64,000 nt of DNA from Clostridiales bacterium (GTDB taxonomy: Bacteria; Bacillota; Clostridia; Lachnospirales; Lachnospiraceae), in assembly GCA_012839295.1 (NCBI GenBank), contig DUNO01000011.1, positions 1-64,000 on the forward strand, given 5' to 3'. Numbering within the stretch: position 1 is the stretch's first letter; the number at the start of each line of letters is the position of its first letter. The position numbers and the translations under genes are program-made. Below the pieces are notes generated by a model that worked only from the letters and a program-made list of their open reading frames with translations, was not told where the DNA came from and did no database searches. This document shows positions 26,491 to 35,514 of this stretch, one piece after another.

Positions 26491-26546
26491 CTCCGCAGTA
26501 AAGCCAATCAAATGACTGGCTCCGGCTAAGCTGCGGAGCCTCCTTT
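26491..26546 (-). promoter_or_regulatory. Ribosome-site-masking structure before polA
   Basis: The true site lies in CTGCGGAG (26491-26498). Its exact complement CTCCGCAG lies at 26531-26538, and between them a seven-pair hairpin (26503-26520, GCCAGTC/GATTGGC with one G-U). A second ribosome-site-like AAAGGAGG (26539-26546) abuts the complement upstream. Folding would hide the polA site. Confidence 0.6.
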
Positions 26547-26571
26547 CAATCTATTCTTCCGGCAGTCCGGC

Positions 26572-27015
26572 TTAGTCATTCAGATATAATTCCAACTGGT
26601 AATCGATCCAATCATTATTTCCATGCTTAAATTCATTCCTGATCTTGAATTTACTCTTTGAAACACCAGGATCTACATTAATACTTCTACTAGCATAACC
26701 TAAACCAATAAAAATTGCCATAAAAATCATAGCTAAAATCAGTATCACTTTCTTTCGGTAATATACATACTTGACATGAAGTATCTTCTCCTGCGCCCGC
26801 TCAATCTTGTTTTTTAGGTCCAGGCTAAAATCATCAGAAAGGTTCCGGTCCTCATTCAGCTGTTTCATAGCCGTAAGCAGGGCATAGTAAACCTCAAGCT
26901 CTTCGTGGCATTCGTGGCAGGAACTCACATGGTCTATGAATTCCTCAAGCTCCTCAAGCTTTAATTTATTATCAATAAATGGTGTTATCATACTTTGCGC
27001 AGTGCGGCAATCCAT
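26572..27015 (-). CDS. Anti-sigma-factor-like zf-HC2 membrane protein
   Basis: A 147-residue protein with an N-terminal zinc finger of the anti-sigma type (MDCRTAQSMITPFIDNKL..., then H-x3-C-x2-C in HVSSCHECHEEL). A helical linker and one membrane helix (about 89-108, VILILAMIFMAIFIGLGYA) follow, with a short outer tail. Such proteins sequester ECF sigma factors, but no sigma factor gene is adjacent. ATG 27015 is chosen for AAAGGAG upstream; the next in-frame ATG is 27084. A structured repeat (27094-27157) lies in its leader. Confidence 0.75.
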   Translation of the reverse strand: MDCRTAQSMITPFIDNKLKLEELEEFIDHVSSCHECHEELEVYYALLTAMKQLNEDRNLSDDFSLDLKNKIERAQEKILHVKYVYYRKKVILILAMIFMAIFIGLGYASRSINVDPGVSKSKFKIRNEFKHGNNDWIDYQLELYLND

Positions 27016-27093
27016 TCTGACCAACTCCTTTGTGTGTTGCCTAAAGCTTACTATATGAATAATATCAGTTCCCTGAGGTTTCATTTACCCTCC

Positions 27094-27157
27094 GGGAAAA
27101 GGCGCTGCCTTTTGCGCCGTGCCTCCCGATTATCCAAATATGATTTGTTCTGATAAT
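27094..27157 (-). repeat. GGCGC / ATTA-hairpin repeat, copy 1
   Basis: The plus strand reads GGGAAAAGGCGCTG..TTTTGCGCCGT..CCCGATTATC. A GGCGC/GCGCC hairpin is followed by a second one with GATTATC/GATAAT arms. Relatives lie at 49647-49732 and 61546-61611, all in the same orientation and all upstream of a minus-strand gene. On the minus strand the GC hairpin is followed by TTTT, like an attenuator. Confidence 0.65.
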
Positions 27158-27293
27158 ATAATATACACTTTCAACCAATTATACAAGGATTAATCCATTT
27201 TTACTTTCTATTTGAAGATAGATTTTTCTATTTTTTATGAAATCAGTCTTGCATTCCCAGGACAATTATGTTAGAATAATCCTCGTCGTTAAC

Positions 27294-27376
27294 GCGGATG
27301 TGGCGGAATGGCAGACGCAGCAGACTCAAAATCTGCCGGGCTAACACTCGTGAGGGTTCGAGTCCCTCCATCCGCA
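27294..27376 (+). tRNA. tRNA-Leu(CAA)
   Basis: The acceptor stem GCGGATG/CATCCGC, a long variable arm, the TTCGAGTCC T-loop and the anticodon loop CTCAAAA (anticodon CAA) identify a class II leucine tRNA. The 3' CCA is not encoded. Confidence 0.95.
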
Positions 27377-27502
27377 CTGCTGAGATTGTCCTCAGAGCCT
27401 TTATTTTCAAGGCTTTGGGGATTTTCTTTTTTATGGCAGGATTATCTCTTCTTTTCTCTCATACAAAACATATAATATTATAAATATATGCCAGAGGTTG
27501 TT

Positions 27503-28783
27503 ATGGAAATATATGTAGTTCAACCAGGAGATACCATCCAGTTAATAGCTGAAAAATTTGGCCTAACTGTTGAGAAGCTAATACAAGATAATGGCCTTGA
27601 CCCCTCTGAATATTTAGTTATCGGACAATCAATCGTAATAGCATATCCCCAACAGGTTTATACCGTTAAAGAAGGCGATACATTAAGTGGCATAGCAAAT
27701 TCCTTTAACGTATCTACTATCCAGCTGTTAGCAAGCAATCCATACCTTTCAGACAGAGAGTACCTCTATCCGGGCGATACCATCATTATCTCATATAACA
27801 AGAAGGGCAAAATTATTACACATGGAAATACAGTCCCTTATATCCATAGAGATATTTTAAAAAAAACATTACCCCATTTAACCTATTTGTCGGTATTAAA
27901 TTTTACTGCCTCAACAGAGGGTGAAATCATATCCTATTATGATGATACGGAAATAATTCAACTAGCAAAAGCTTATGGTGTAGCACCATTAATGTTATTA
28001 ACGACATTGACTATTACGGGAGAAACTAATTTTAGAGTTGCATTTGATATACTTTTAAACGAAGAATATCAAAACAGCCATATAGAGAATATACTAAACA
28101 TTTTAAAAACGAAAGGCTATTATGGCTTGAATTTTTCTCTGGAATACATCAGTATATCAAATTTAAAGTTTTACGAAAGCTTTTTTGCTAAGGTTGCAAA
28201 TCGTTTAAATGGAGAAGGATATCCTGTATTTTTGACGGTGAATCCCCAACCGCCCATGGACAATAATAATGTAAATTACGAAGAAATTGATTACTCTATA
28301 TTAAACCAATGGGCCCAAAACATTATTTTTATGAGTTATGAATGGGCGGCCAGAATAACTCCACCATCTCCGGTCAGCTCTATCAATTCCATCGAAAGGT
28401 TTTTGAATTATGCTCTTAGGTATATCCCGGCAGATAAAATAACAATAGGCATTGCTACAATAGGCTATGATTGGGAATTACCTTTTGTCCTTGGAACTTC
28501 GAATGTAGGCAGCATGGCTTTAGAACAGGCTTACAATTTAGCACGTGACACTGGTGCAACAATAAAATATGATGAGGCATCCCAAACACCTTATTTTTTT
28601 TACACACTGAATGGTAATATTCAGCATTTAGTATGGTTTATTAATTCAAAAAGCATCAATGCCACTTTGGAATTAGTTTCAAAGTATAATCTGGCCGGGA
28701 TCAGTGTTTGGAATATAACTATATTTAATCCTGAATTATGGTTAATAATAGACTCTCAATATGAAGTAAATAAAGTCATTTAA
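27503..28783 (+). CDS. LysM-GH18 domain protein, paralogue 1 (catalytic motif altered)
   Basis: A 426-residue protein with two N-terminal LysM domains (about 2-46 and 52-96) that bind peptidoglycan, then a GH18-like barrel (about 105-420) as in the spore cortex hydrolases YaaH/SleL. The GH18 motif normally ending D-x-E reads GLNFSLE here: E214 is kept but the partner Asp is S212. The barrel strand GYDWELPF is kept. ATG 27503 follows AGAGGT. It is 52% A/T-richer in feel than its neighbours by eye, with many AAA/ATA codons. The paralogue at 44902 shares the same layout. Spore-surface or wall binding is likely; hydrolysis is doubtful. Confidence 0.82.
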   Translation: MEIYVVQPGDTIQLIAEKFGLTVEKLIQDNGLDPSEYLVIGQSIVIAYPQQVYTVKEGDTLSGIANSFNVSTIQLLASNPYLSDREYLYPGDTIIISYNKKGKIITHGNTVPYIHRDILKKTLPHLTYLSVLNFTASTEGEIISYYDDTEIIQLAKAYGVAPLMLLTTLTITGETNFRVAFDILLNEEYQNSHIENILNILKTKGYYGLNFSLEYISISNLKFYESFFAKVANRLNGEGYPVFLTVNPQPPMDNNNVNYEEIDYSILNQWAQNIIFMSYEWAARITPPSPVSSINSIERFLNYALRYIPADKITIGIATIGYDWELPFVLGTSNVGSMALEQAYNLARDTGATIKYDEASQTPYFFYTLNGNIQHLVWFINSKSINATLELVSKYNLAGISVWNITIFNPELWLIIDSQYEVNKVI

Positions 28784-28803
28784 ATAATAAAATGGATTAA
28801 CAG

Positions 28804-28840
28804 GACCGGAGCTGCTCAAAAAGATTTGCTCCGGTCTCTT
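28804..28840 (+). terminator. Terminator after LysM-GH18 paralogue 1
   Basis: GACCGGAGC pairs with GCTCCGGTC (28828-28836) across a 15-base loop, followed by TCTTT. A 16-bp perfect palindrome CAAGCGGATCCGCTTG follows at 28851-28866. Confidence 0.75.
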
Positions 28841-28877
28841 TAGTCCACGACAAGCGGATCCGCTTGCCAGGCTTAAC

Positions 28878-31646
28878 TTATTTGTGTAAAATCAAAATAT
28901 CCTTTTGCATCCATTCATGATAGAATGCAATGAATTCATCAACCGGCACCGGCTTACTAAAATAATATCCCTGTAATTCGTCACAGTCCTTTTCTGCCAG
29001 CATCTTCGCCTGATCCCGGGTTTCCACGCCTTCTGCCAGGGTTTTCAGGTTTAGTATCTTTGCCATGGATATAATTGAATATGTAAGGTACTTGTTTTGG
29101 ATATCATCCAGCCCGCTGACAAAGGATTGGTCAATTTTCAGGTAATCAATCGGTAATTTCGTCAAATAACTCAGGGAAGAATAGCCTGTTCCAAAATCAT
29201 CCAGGGCTATGCTGATACCTAAGGCCTTGATTTCCCTCAGATAATCAATCGCCCGGTCCAGGTCATCAATAAACATGCTCTCTGTTATTTCTATAATCAG
29301 GCGGATATCCTGCCCGGCATGCTCCGAAATCATCTGCTGCAAAAGCCTGACCAGCTCCATACCTTCAAATTGCTTCACGGATACATTGATGGCAAGCTTA
29401 ATGTTTATTCCACATTCCTTTAAAAGCCTGTCAATGCGGAAAATATCCTTAATAATCCAGTTACTTATAGGCAAAATAAGGCCGTTTTCCTCTGATACCG
29501 GTATAAACCTGGAGGGTGGTATGATTACCCCATCCTTGTTCCAGCGGATCAGCGCTTCTGCACCCACAATGTTATACCGGTTCTCCGTAAATTCCATCTG
29601 GGGCTGCAGGAACAATTCAAATTCCTCATTCTGGAGGGCATCCTTTAACCTGACCAACAGCTCCAACTGCTCCTGGTTCCGTTTCTCAATCTCCTCGGAA
29701 GAGAATACATACTGCCCTCCCCCTAATTCCTTGGAATGGTACATGGCACTATCCGCTTTTCTGAGGACGCCCTCCAGGGTGCCGTCATCATAGGGTGAAA
29801 CCGCTATGCCGATGCTAATCCCGACAGAAACCGCCTTATCCTTTAGTATAAAGGGCTTTTTCATCTGTTCCAGGATATTTTCAGCCACACTGGAAGCGCT
29901 CTCCAGGCAATTGTCATCTTCCATCAGCAGGGCAAATTCATCTCCTCCCATCCTGGAAAGCATGTCTTCCTTGCGGATTGCCGACTGGATTCTTTTCGCA
30001 GCCTCAACAAGCAGCATGTCGCCAACATCATGGCCTAAGGAATCATTGATCAGCTTAAACCGGTCAATATCCATATAAAACACTGCTACATTGGAGCCAC
30101 TCCGCTTCATCCTTGCCAGGGCCATGTTAAGACGGTCGTAAAACAACGTCCTGTTTGGCAGCCCGGACAAGGAGTCATAGTAGGCCAGAAGATGGATATC
30201 CTGCTCTGCCTTTTTCATCTTAGTCATATCTGAGGATATTCCGATATAATTGATTACGCCGCCTTCCGGATGCTTTATTACGGTAATGGTCATCCATTTC
30301 GGGTAAATCTCACCTGTTTTCCTTTTGTCCCAGATTTCCCCCTCCCAGAACCCCTTTGTAACGATTTGTTCCCACATCTGCCGGTAAAACAGCTCATCAT
30401 GGTAATCTGATTTAAAGAGCCTCGGGTTATTCCCGATCAGCTCCTCCCTTGTGTAACCGGACATTTTCACCATTGACTCATTCACACGGATAATTTTATT
30501 GTCCTCATCCGTTATAATAATTCCCTCAATAGCTTCATTTATGATTTTATCCGAGACCGTCAGCTCCCCATTCAGCTTCATCAGGCTGTTCAACTGTTCC
30601 TTAATCTCGGTTATGTCATGCAGCAGATAAAGTTTTCCAATCTTACACCGGTCTGCGTCATAGATTTCTTCTTCATTGATATTATAATAAAAGCTCCGCC
30701 CCTCCTCCTGCAAAACGATGGTGCCCTCTTCCCCTGTATCCAAGGGTAAGGATAAACCCTCGGCTCCAGGGATGTGTTTAACCACATCATATATACTCAT
30801 GCCAATTAATTTCGAAACATGATCCTGCTTCTTTAACTTCTCATCCGCATTCTTCCAGAGGAATTCCATCCCCCTCGGATTTATGTCGATAATACACTCA
30901 TCATTATCCAGGACAAACAGCATATCCCTTATATTCTCTATTACCATGTCCCGGGCATAGGGTACGATCACCGCTTTGGGCAGCTGGTATATTCCCCAGT
31001 AAAATACCGATAATGTTATTAATATCAGCACCGGTGTTGTATCGATGGGAGGAATGAATACCTGCTGGGTAACAAACAGCACATTAATGATGAAGGATAC
31101 CAGGCATCCAAAGAAAACAAATATACTCTGCTTACGGTAAATCCTCGGCGATTCCAATGCTCTGGTTAAGAGCAAATAGCAGGAAATGAGAATCAGCGTA
31201 TAGGAATAAAATGTGTTCACCAAAAATCCGATATCCTTTGTATATGTAAACACCGGTACCCCATTATTGAAATAGATTTCGGGATTTGTTAAAAACACAT
31301 AGGGTATACACCCCGTAACAATAGATACGAGGGAGAGAAAAGGTATGATATAGATTAGAATTTTATGCGACGGCCTGATCCGCTGATACCTTTTGCTGAA
31401 AAGGAGTACCGTAACCAACAGCACCGGGGGTACCAGGGCCACCCCTATATATTTTAGTTTCTGGAACACCAAAGCCCATTCCACCGGTGCGACAAAGCTG
31501 AGTAGCTCCATCAGAATCCAAAATGACACCAATAAGGACATTGCCAAAAGTCTTTTTGTTATATCCGCCTTACTGCCCTTCAATAAAAAAATAATTAAAA
31601 TTATACTTAGGATAAAACTTATGAGATAAACCGCTCCAAATATCAT
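28878..31646 (-). CDS. Membrane GGDEF-EAL cyclic-di-GMP signalling protein with PAS domains
   Basis: A 922-residue protein. The N-terminal ~225 residues hold about seven membrane helices of the histidine-kinase 7TM type. Two PAS-like sensor regions follow (about 240-360 and 375-480). The diguanylate cyclase domain has an intact GGDEF at 567-571 and an RKED inhibitory-site motif five residues before it. The EAL phosphodiesterase domain (about 665-915) has EALIRW with E697 and DDFGTGYSSLSYL. Both catalytic signatures look functional, so it may make and break c-di-GMP. It is monocistronic; the ribosome site is weak. Confidence 0.92.
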   Translation of the reverse strand: MIFGAVYLISFILSIILIIFLLKGSKADITKRLLAMSLLVSFWILMELLSFVAPVEWALVFQKLKYIGVALVPPVLLVTVLLFSKRYQRIRPSHKILIYIIPFLSLVSIVTGCIPYVFLTNPEIYFNNGVPVFTYTKDIGFLVNTFYSYTLILISCYLLLTRALESPRIYRKQSIFVFFGCLVSFIINVLFVTQQVFIPPIDTTPVLILITLSVFYWGIYQLPKAVIVPYARDMVIENIRDMLFVLDNDECIIDINPRGMEFLWKNADEKLKKQDHVSKLIGMSIYDVVKHIPGAEGLSLPLDTGEEGTIVLQEEGRSFYYNINEEEIYDADRCKIGKLYLLHDITEIKEQLNSLMKLNGELTVSDKIINEAIEGIIITDEDNKIIRVNESMVKMSGYTREELIGNNPRLFKSDYHDELFYRQMWEQIVTKGFWEGEIWDKRKTGEIYPKWMTITVIKHPEGGVINYIGISSDMTKMKKAEQDIHLLAYYDSLSGLPNRTLFYDRLNMALARMKRSGSNVAVFYMDIDRFKLINDSLGHDVGDMLLVEAAKRIQSAIRKEDMLSRMGGDEFALLMEDDNCLESASSVAENILEQMKKPFILKDKAVSVGISIGIAVSPYDDGTLEGVLRKADSAMYHSKELGGGQYVFSSEEIEKRNQEQLELLVRLKDALQNEEFELFLQPQMEFTENRYNIVGAEALIRWNKDGVIIPPSRFIPVSEENGLILPISNWIIKDIFRIDRLLKECGINIKLAINVSVKQFEGMELVRLLQQMISEHAGQDIRLIIEITESMFIDDLDRAIDYLREIKALGISIALDDFGTGYSSLSYLTKLPIDYLKIDQSFVSGLDDIQNKYLTYSIISMAKILNLKTLAEGVETRDQAKMLAEKDCDELQGYYFSKPVPVDEFIAFYHEWMQKDILILHK

Positions 31647-31919
31647 TTGTCTACTTTACAATAACCTTTCCTCTTTATGTAATCTATTCCTGCTTATGTA
31701 ACCCATTCCCTCTGCTTCATTGTCCCCCGGCTTCCCGGAAGCTCTTTTTACCCATGCAGGCAAATATAAAAGGGGCTGCTTCTTATACTTTTCTTACAAA
31801 CTTCTTAGCTAATCATACCATTCTTAGAAAATTATATCAATGAATATCTGGTCATGCCCACAGAAAAAGGACTGCCGCAACCTAATGCCCAGTCCCTTGT
31901 CATATGCGCCTGGCGGGCG
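31647..31919. other. Intergenic region between GGDEF-EAL and Nudix genes
   Basis: About 270 bp without a gene. It holds the Nudix terminator (31864-31895) and presumably the promoter of the GGDEF-EAL gene. An imperfect repeat TTATGTAATCTATTCCTG / TTATGTAACCCATTCC occurs near 31675-31710. Nothing else is seen. Confidence 0.6.
31864..31895 (-). terminator. Intrinsic terminator after the Nudix gene
   Basis: On the minus strand GGACTG (31895-31890) pairs with CAGTCC (31874-31869) and is followed directly by TTTTT. It is 25 bases past the stop codon. Confidence 0.75.
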
Positions 31920-32372
31920 CTAAAAATACTTCTTATTACCCCAGAGGTTACTTTTCTTCAAATCCATATACTCGTTGTAAGCCCGTTCCAAAATCTGCTT
32001 TTCATTCGCGAATTTCAACATATGATAAGCCTCATGGAATTTATAGTAACCCGAGTCCATAAAATACTCTTCCCTTTGTGGTTTACTGTAATAGCTATCA
32101 GACATCATCAAATACCAATGAACATCCTTTAATACTGTATTCTGTGGTGTGCTAAAAGAATATTGGCTTTTCCCGATATACTTGATGATGGAAGCACTCG
32201 TTCCCGCTTCCTCTAACACCTCGCGTATAGCGGTTTCTTTATATTCCTCTCCTTCTTCAACAGTTCCTTTTGGTAGCACCCACCCTTCATACTTATTTTT
32301 ATAATTTTTATACAGTAATAAAATCTTTCCTCTGAATATCACTACACCACCACAGCTCGTTGCTTCAACCAT
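31920..32372 (-). CDS. Nudix hydrolase
   Basis: A 150-residue Nudix protein that hydrolyses nucleoside-diphosphate-linked substrates. The Nudix box runs from GTVEEGEEYKETAIREV into LEEAG and fits Gx5Ex7REUxEExGU. It starts SCGGVVIFRGKILLLYKNYKNKYEGWVLPKG, similar to diadenosine polyphosphate or general phosphatase members; the substrate cannot be told. GGAGGCATTGCG precedes ATG 32372. Confidence 0.88.
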   Translation of the reverse strand: MVEATSCGGVVIFRGKILLLYKNYKNKYEGWVLPKGTVEEGEEYKETAIREVLEEAGTSASIIKYIGKSQYSFSTPQNTVLKDVHWYLMMSDSYYSKPQREEYFMDSGYYKFHEAYHMLKFANEKQILERAYNEYMDLKKSNLWGNKKYF

Positions 32373-32577
32373 CGCAATGCCTCCTGCCTTTGGTGTACCA
32401 TCTTTATCTGATAAAAGTATACATCAATGCAAGCCGATATTCAATACAATATTTAGACTACTTTTTCTGGTACAGCCTTCTTTCAGGAACGTTATACCGG
32501 TGCGCCGTCCCACTTATCTTTAGGCAGCGCTGTTTATCTTTATGCAGTACTGTTTGTCTAATTATGGGTGAAACAGC

Positions 32578-34008
32578 TCATTCGTCCTTGAAATATGCTT
32601 TAAATACCTTCTTTGCAATCGGGACTGCGTAATCACTTCCGGTGCCCACGCTTTCTACGATCACGCTCACTACGATCTGGGGCTCCTCATAGGGCGCATA
32701 GCCGATAAACCAGGCATGGGCCGGCTCGTTTTCCTTATGGTCTGCCGAGCCTGTCTTTCCGGCAACCTTAACGGATAAGCTGTCTAATTTTTCTGCTGTG
32801 CCATCCGTGACGACGGACCGCATCATCTTTGCGAGGATGCCCGCTTCCCACTGGGTTATGGGCTTTGCCACGGTTTGGGGGGAATACCTTTTGACAATCC
32901 CGCCGTTCACGTTTTCAATATGGTCTACCACATAGGGCTTCATCATTTCCCCCTGGTTGGCAATTGCTGCCGTTATCATCGCATTATGGAGGGGGGTAAC
33001 CACTGTCTTCCCCTGGCCAATCGCTGTCTGCATGACAGTATTTACGCCAGCTCCTTCCCGCAGGACAAATCTACTCTGTATGCTTTCCATGGTGATAGGA
33101 AGCCGCTGGTTAAATAAAAAGGATTCACACAGCTCACGGAAGCTTTTCAAATCCAATTCCCTCCCGATATTCGCAAAGGAGGTATTACAGGATTTTGCAA
33201 AGGATTTATTCAAATCCTCCTCCCCATGGACCTTATTATTATAGCAATGTATGGTCATACTATCATACACCGTCTTCCCCTCACAATTGAAATGGTAATC
33301 CGGGTAATCCGGGTTTTCCCTGACATATTCCAGGGCGGTTAATACCTTAAAGGTTGAGCCGGGAGGGTAAAAGCCCTGGGTTGCCCGGTTAAGCAGCGGG
33401 GCATCTGTCTCCTCTTCCTCATCAGAGGTAAGCTCCTCCCAGATTTCATCGATCTTATTCGGATCATAGGAGGGCTTGGAAACCATGGCAAGAATTTTCC
33501 CTGTGGAAGGCTCCATTACCACTACGGCACCCCTATAATCCCCAAGGGCGTCATAGGCTACCTTCTGCAGGCCCGCATCCAAGGTTGTCACCACATTATC
33601 TCCAGGGCTTTTTTCCCCGGTCAGATCCGAATAGGTCAGCTCAAAGACATTAATATTGGAGGTCAGCAGCCGGATATTTTCCGCCTCCTCGATCCCGGTC
33701 TTCCCCTTGGAATACCTGCCCACCACATGGGCAAACACCTTTCCAAAAGGATACTCCCTGGTTTCCTTCCCTTCCCCATCCGTTACCGTCTGTGCCAGCA
33801 CCTCCCCGTCAGCCGAGAGGATGCTCCCTCTTACGACCCTTTGGGACAGGATGTCCTGGCGTTTATTATAAGCGTTGTTGATTACCTCATCGCTTCTTAC
33901 CACAAGAAAATAAGCGAAATAGCCTACCATAAGAACAGTCAGTCCAACAAAGATGTAAATAAGGTTATAGATCGGCTTTTTTGGATCTTCATGTGTAAAC
34001 CATCTCAT
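32578..34008 (-). CDS. Penicillin-binding protein, class B-like transpeptidase (PbpA/FtsI type)
   Basis: A 476-residue membrane-anchored DD-transpeptidase that cross-links peptidoglycan. One N-terminal membrane helix (about 15-37), a short dimerisation region, then the transpeptidase domain with active-site S218 in PPGSTFK, an SxN motif (KSCNTSF) and KTG at 418-420. It lacks a long N-terminal domain, as in Streptomyces/Mycobacterium PbpA. Its start overlaps the FtsW/RodA stop by four bases (ATGA), so the two act as a coupled SEDS-bPBP pair in elongation, division or sporulation. Confidence 0.93.
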   Translation of the reverse strand: MRWFTHEDPKKPIYNLIYIFVGLTVLMVGYFAYFLVVRSDEVINNAYNKRQDILSQRVVRGSILSADGEVLAQTVTDGEGKETREYPFGKVFAHVVGRYSKGKTGIEEAENIRLLTSNINVFELTYSDLTGEKSPGDNVVTTLDAGLQKVAYDALGDYRGAVVVMEPSTGKILAMVSKPSYDPNKIDEIWEELTSDEEEETDAPLLNRATQGFYPPGSTFKVLTALEYVRENPDYPDYHFNCEGKTVYDSMTIHCYNNKVHGEEDLNKSFAKSCNTSFANIGRELDLKSFRELCESFLFNQRLPITMESIQSRFVLREGAGVNTVMQTAIGQGKTVVTPLHNAMITAAIANQGEMMKPYVVDHIENVNGGIVKRYSPQTVAKPITQWEAGILAKMMRSVVTDGTAEKLDSLSVKVAGKTGSADHKENEPAHAWFIGYAPYEEPQIVVSVIVESVGTGSDYAVPIAKKVFKAYFKDE

Positions 34009-35495
34009 ATGCTACCTCCCCAATCCGCTTCTAGAGCGGATTTGTCCGCTTCTAGAGTAGATTTATCTGCTCCATAAGTGGCTTTGTCCGCTCCTGGAGC
34101 ATATTCTTCCATCATTGTAAGGTTTTCCGCATCTATTTTCCCTACATTTTTTTCCTTGGTTTCCTTCTTCCTGTTCTTCTTATTACCAATGTCCCTGTTC
34201 CTTTTTTTCTCCTTCATTGCAATCCCCTGCAGTATCATAAACATCACTATCGTCGCGAAGACAGAGCTTCCGCCCTGGCTGATCAAAGGCAACGTAACGC
34301 CGGTGGAAGGAATGAATTTGATGACACCGCCAATGGATAAGAATACCTGAAAGATAAACATAACCGCAAAGCCCACCGCCGTCAAACGGTAGAACAGCAC
34401 CTCCTGCTCCAGGGCAATATTAATAAACATGACAAAGCAGCTCACATAGATCAGGATAATACAGATAACAAAAAGGCCTCCAAACTCCTCTGATATGGCC
34501 GAGAAGATAAAGTCACTCTCAACTACGGGAATAGACGTGGGCAAACCACGGTTTAGCCCCATGCCAAACCAACCGCCGGTCCCAATGGCAAACAGGGATT
34601 GGGTAATCTGGTATCCTTCCTTGTCAATATAAGCAAATGGATTCTGCCATGCCATTACCCTGACCCTGACATGATAAAACAACCGGTAAGCTACCATGGC
34701 TGCCCCGCTGCCTCCCAGCAGTCCGGCAAATAAATACAGGGGGTTTGCCGAAGCAATATATAGTATGAACAAATAGGTCACAAAGAAAATTAATGCCCCT
34801 CCCAAATCCGTCTGGGCTACCAAAAGCAGCACATGTACAGCCGCAAGAAACGTAACGGCACAGACTCTCCGAAAGCTCGTCTGCTCCTTAAACAGGGCCG
34901 CAACACATAGTACAAAAAGCAGCTTCACAAATTCTGAGGGCTGTACGCTGAAGCCTGCTATGGAAATCCAATTTGTAGCTCCCAGCTTCGTTGTCCCTAC
35001 CAACAAAACCAGGGACAGAACCCCTATTCCGGCAAAGCCATAGAACCAGCCAAACCGCCTTAAATTCATCCTTGACCGCATCACCAGAGGTACGAGCAGG
35101 CACGCCAGGAAGGAAAAGGCCACAATAATTACCTGCTTTACAGCCATGTCATAATTCAGCCTTGCCAGCATAATAAAGCTAACTACCAAAAGCATCAGCA
35201 TATTCCTTAGCAGCAGTCTTGGCATCTTCGGGTAGATCAGCTGATATAAGCCCAGCACCAGGGTCAGCAGCAGCATTTCCCCTCCATACAAAACCAACAG
35301 CTTCATACTGGGAATCTGCAGGAACAGGGTTGCATACCCGACAAAATGTAAAAGAAAAATCAGCATGGTCAAAGTGATATAAATCCGCTTCTGATATCTT
35401 TTACTCTTAGAACGGAACACAGTAAAGCTATAATAAGAATAGATCCCCATCAATAAAATCATCAGATATTTAGTTAATTGAACGATTAAACTCAT
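34005..35495 (-). CDS. SEDS family glycosyltransferase (FtsW/RodA/SpoVE)
   Basis: A 496-residue polytopic protein with about ten to twelve membrane helices. The SEDS signature is present as GIVLPLISQGGSS-like sequence (TGVTLPLISQGGSSV) near the C-terminus, along with QPSEFVKLLFV and QTDLGGALIFF. It polymerises lipid II into glycan strands and works with the bPBP encoded immediately downstream. The cytoplasmic C-terminal tail ends in three to four seven-residue units of the ALEADKS type, encoded by a 21-bp tandem repeat (about 34018-34105). FtsW, RodA and SpoVE cannot be separated from sequence alone. Confidence 0.92.
   Translation of the reverse strand: MSLIVQLTKYLMILLMGIYSYYSFTVFRSKSKRYQKRIYITLTMLIFLLHFVGYATLFLQIPSMKLLVLYGGEMLLLTLVLGLYQLIYPKMPRLLLRNMLMLLVVSFIMLARLNYDMAVKQVIIVAFSFLACLLVPLVMRSRMNLRRFGWFYGFAGIGVLSLVLLVGTTKLGATNWISIAGFSVQPSEFVKLLFVLCVAALFKEQTSFRRVCAVTFLAAVHVLLLVAQTDLGGALIFFVTYLFILYIASANPLYLFAGLLGGSGAAMVAYRLFYHVRVRVMAWQNPFAYIDKEGYQITQSLFAIGTGGWFGMGLNRGLPTSIPVVESDFIFSAISEEFGGLFVICIILIYVSCFVMFINIALEQEVLFYRLTAVGFAVMFIFQVFLSIGGVIKFIPSTGVTLPLISQGGSSVFATIVMFMILQGIAMKEKKRNRDIGNKKNRKKETKEKNVGKIDAENLTMMEEYAPGADKATYGADKSTLEADKSALEADWGGSI
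34018..34105. repeat. 21-bp tandem repeat at the 3' end of the SEDS gene
   Basis: Four diverged units encode GADKATY, GADKSTL, EADKSAL and EADWGGS. The last unit reaches the stop codon, so copy changes would only alter the cytoplasmic tail. Confidence 0.75.
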
Positions 35496-35514
35496 AGCAA
35501 CCTCCCAATCTGGC

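Noticed and set aside
28851..28866. 16-bp palindrome CAAGCGGATCCGCTTG as an operator
   Set aside because: A lone copy between convergent gene ends with a terminator beside it; there is no promoter for it to act on.
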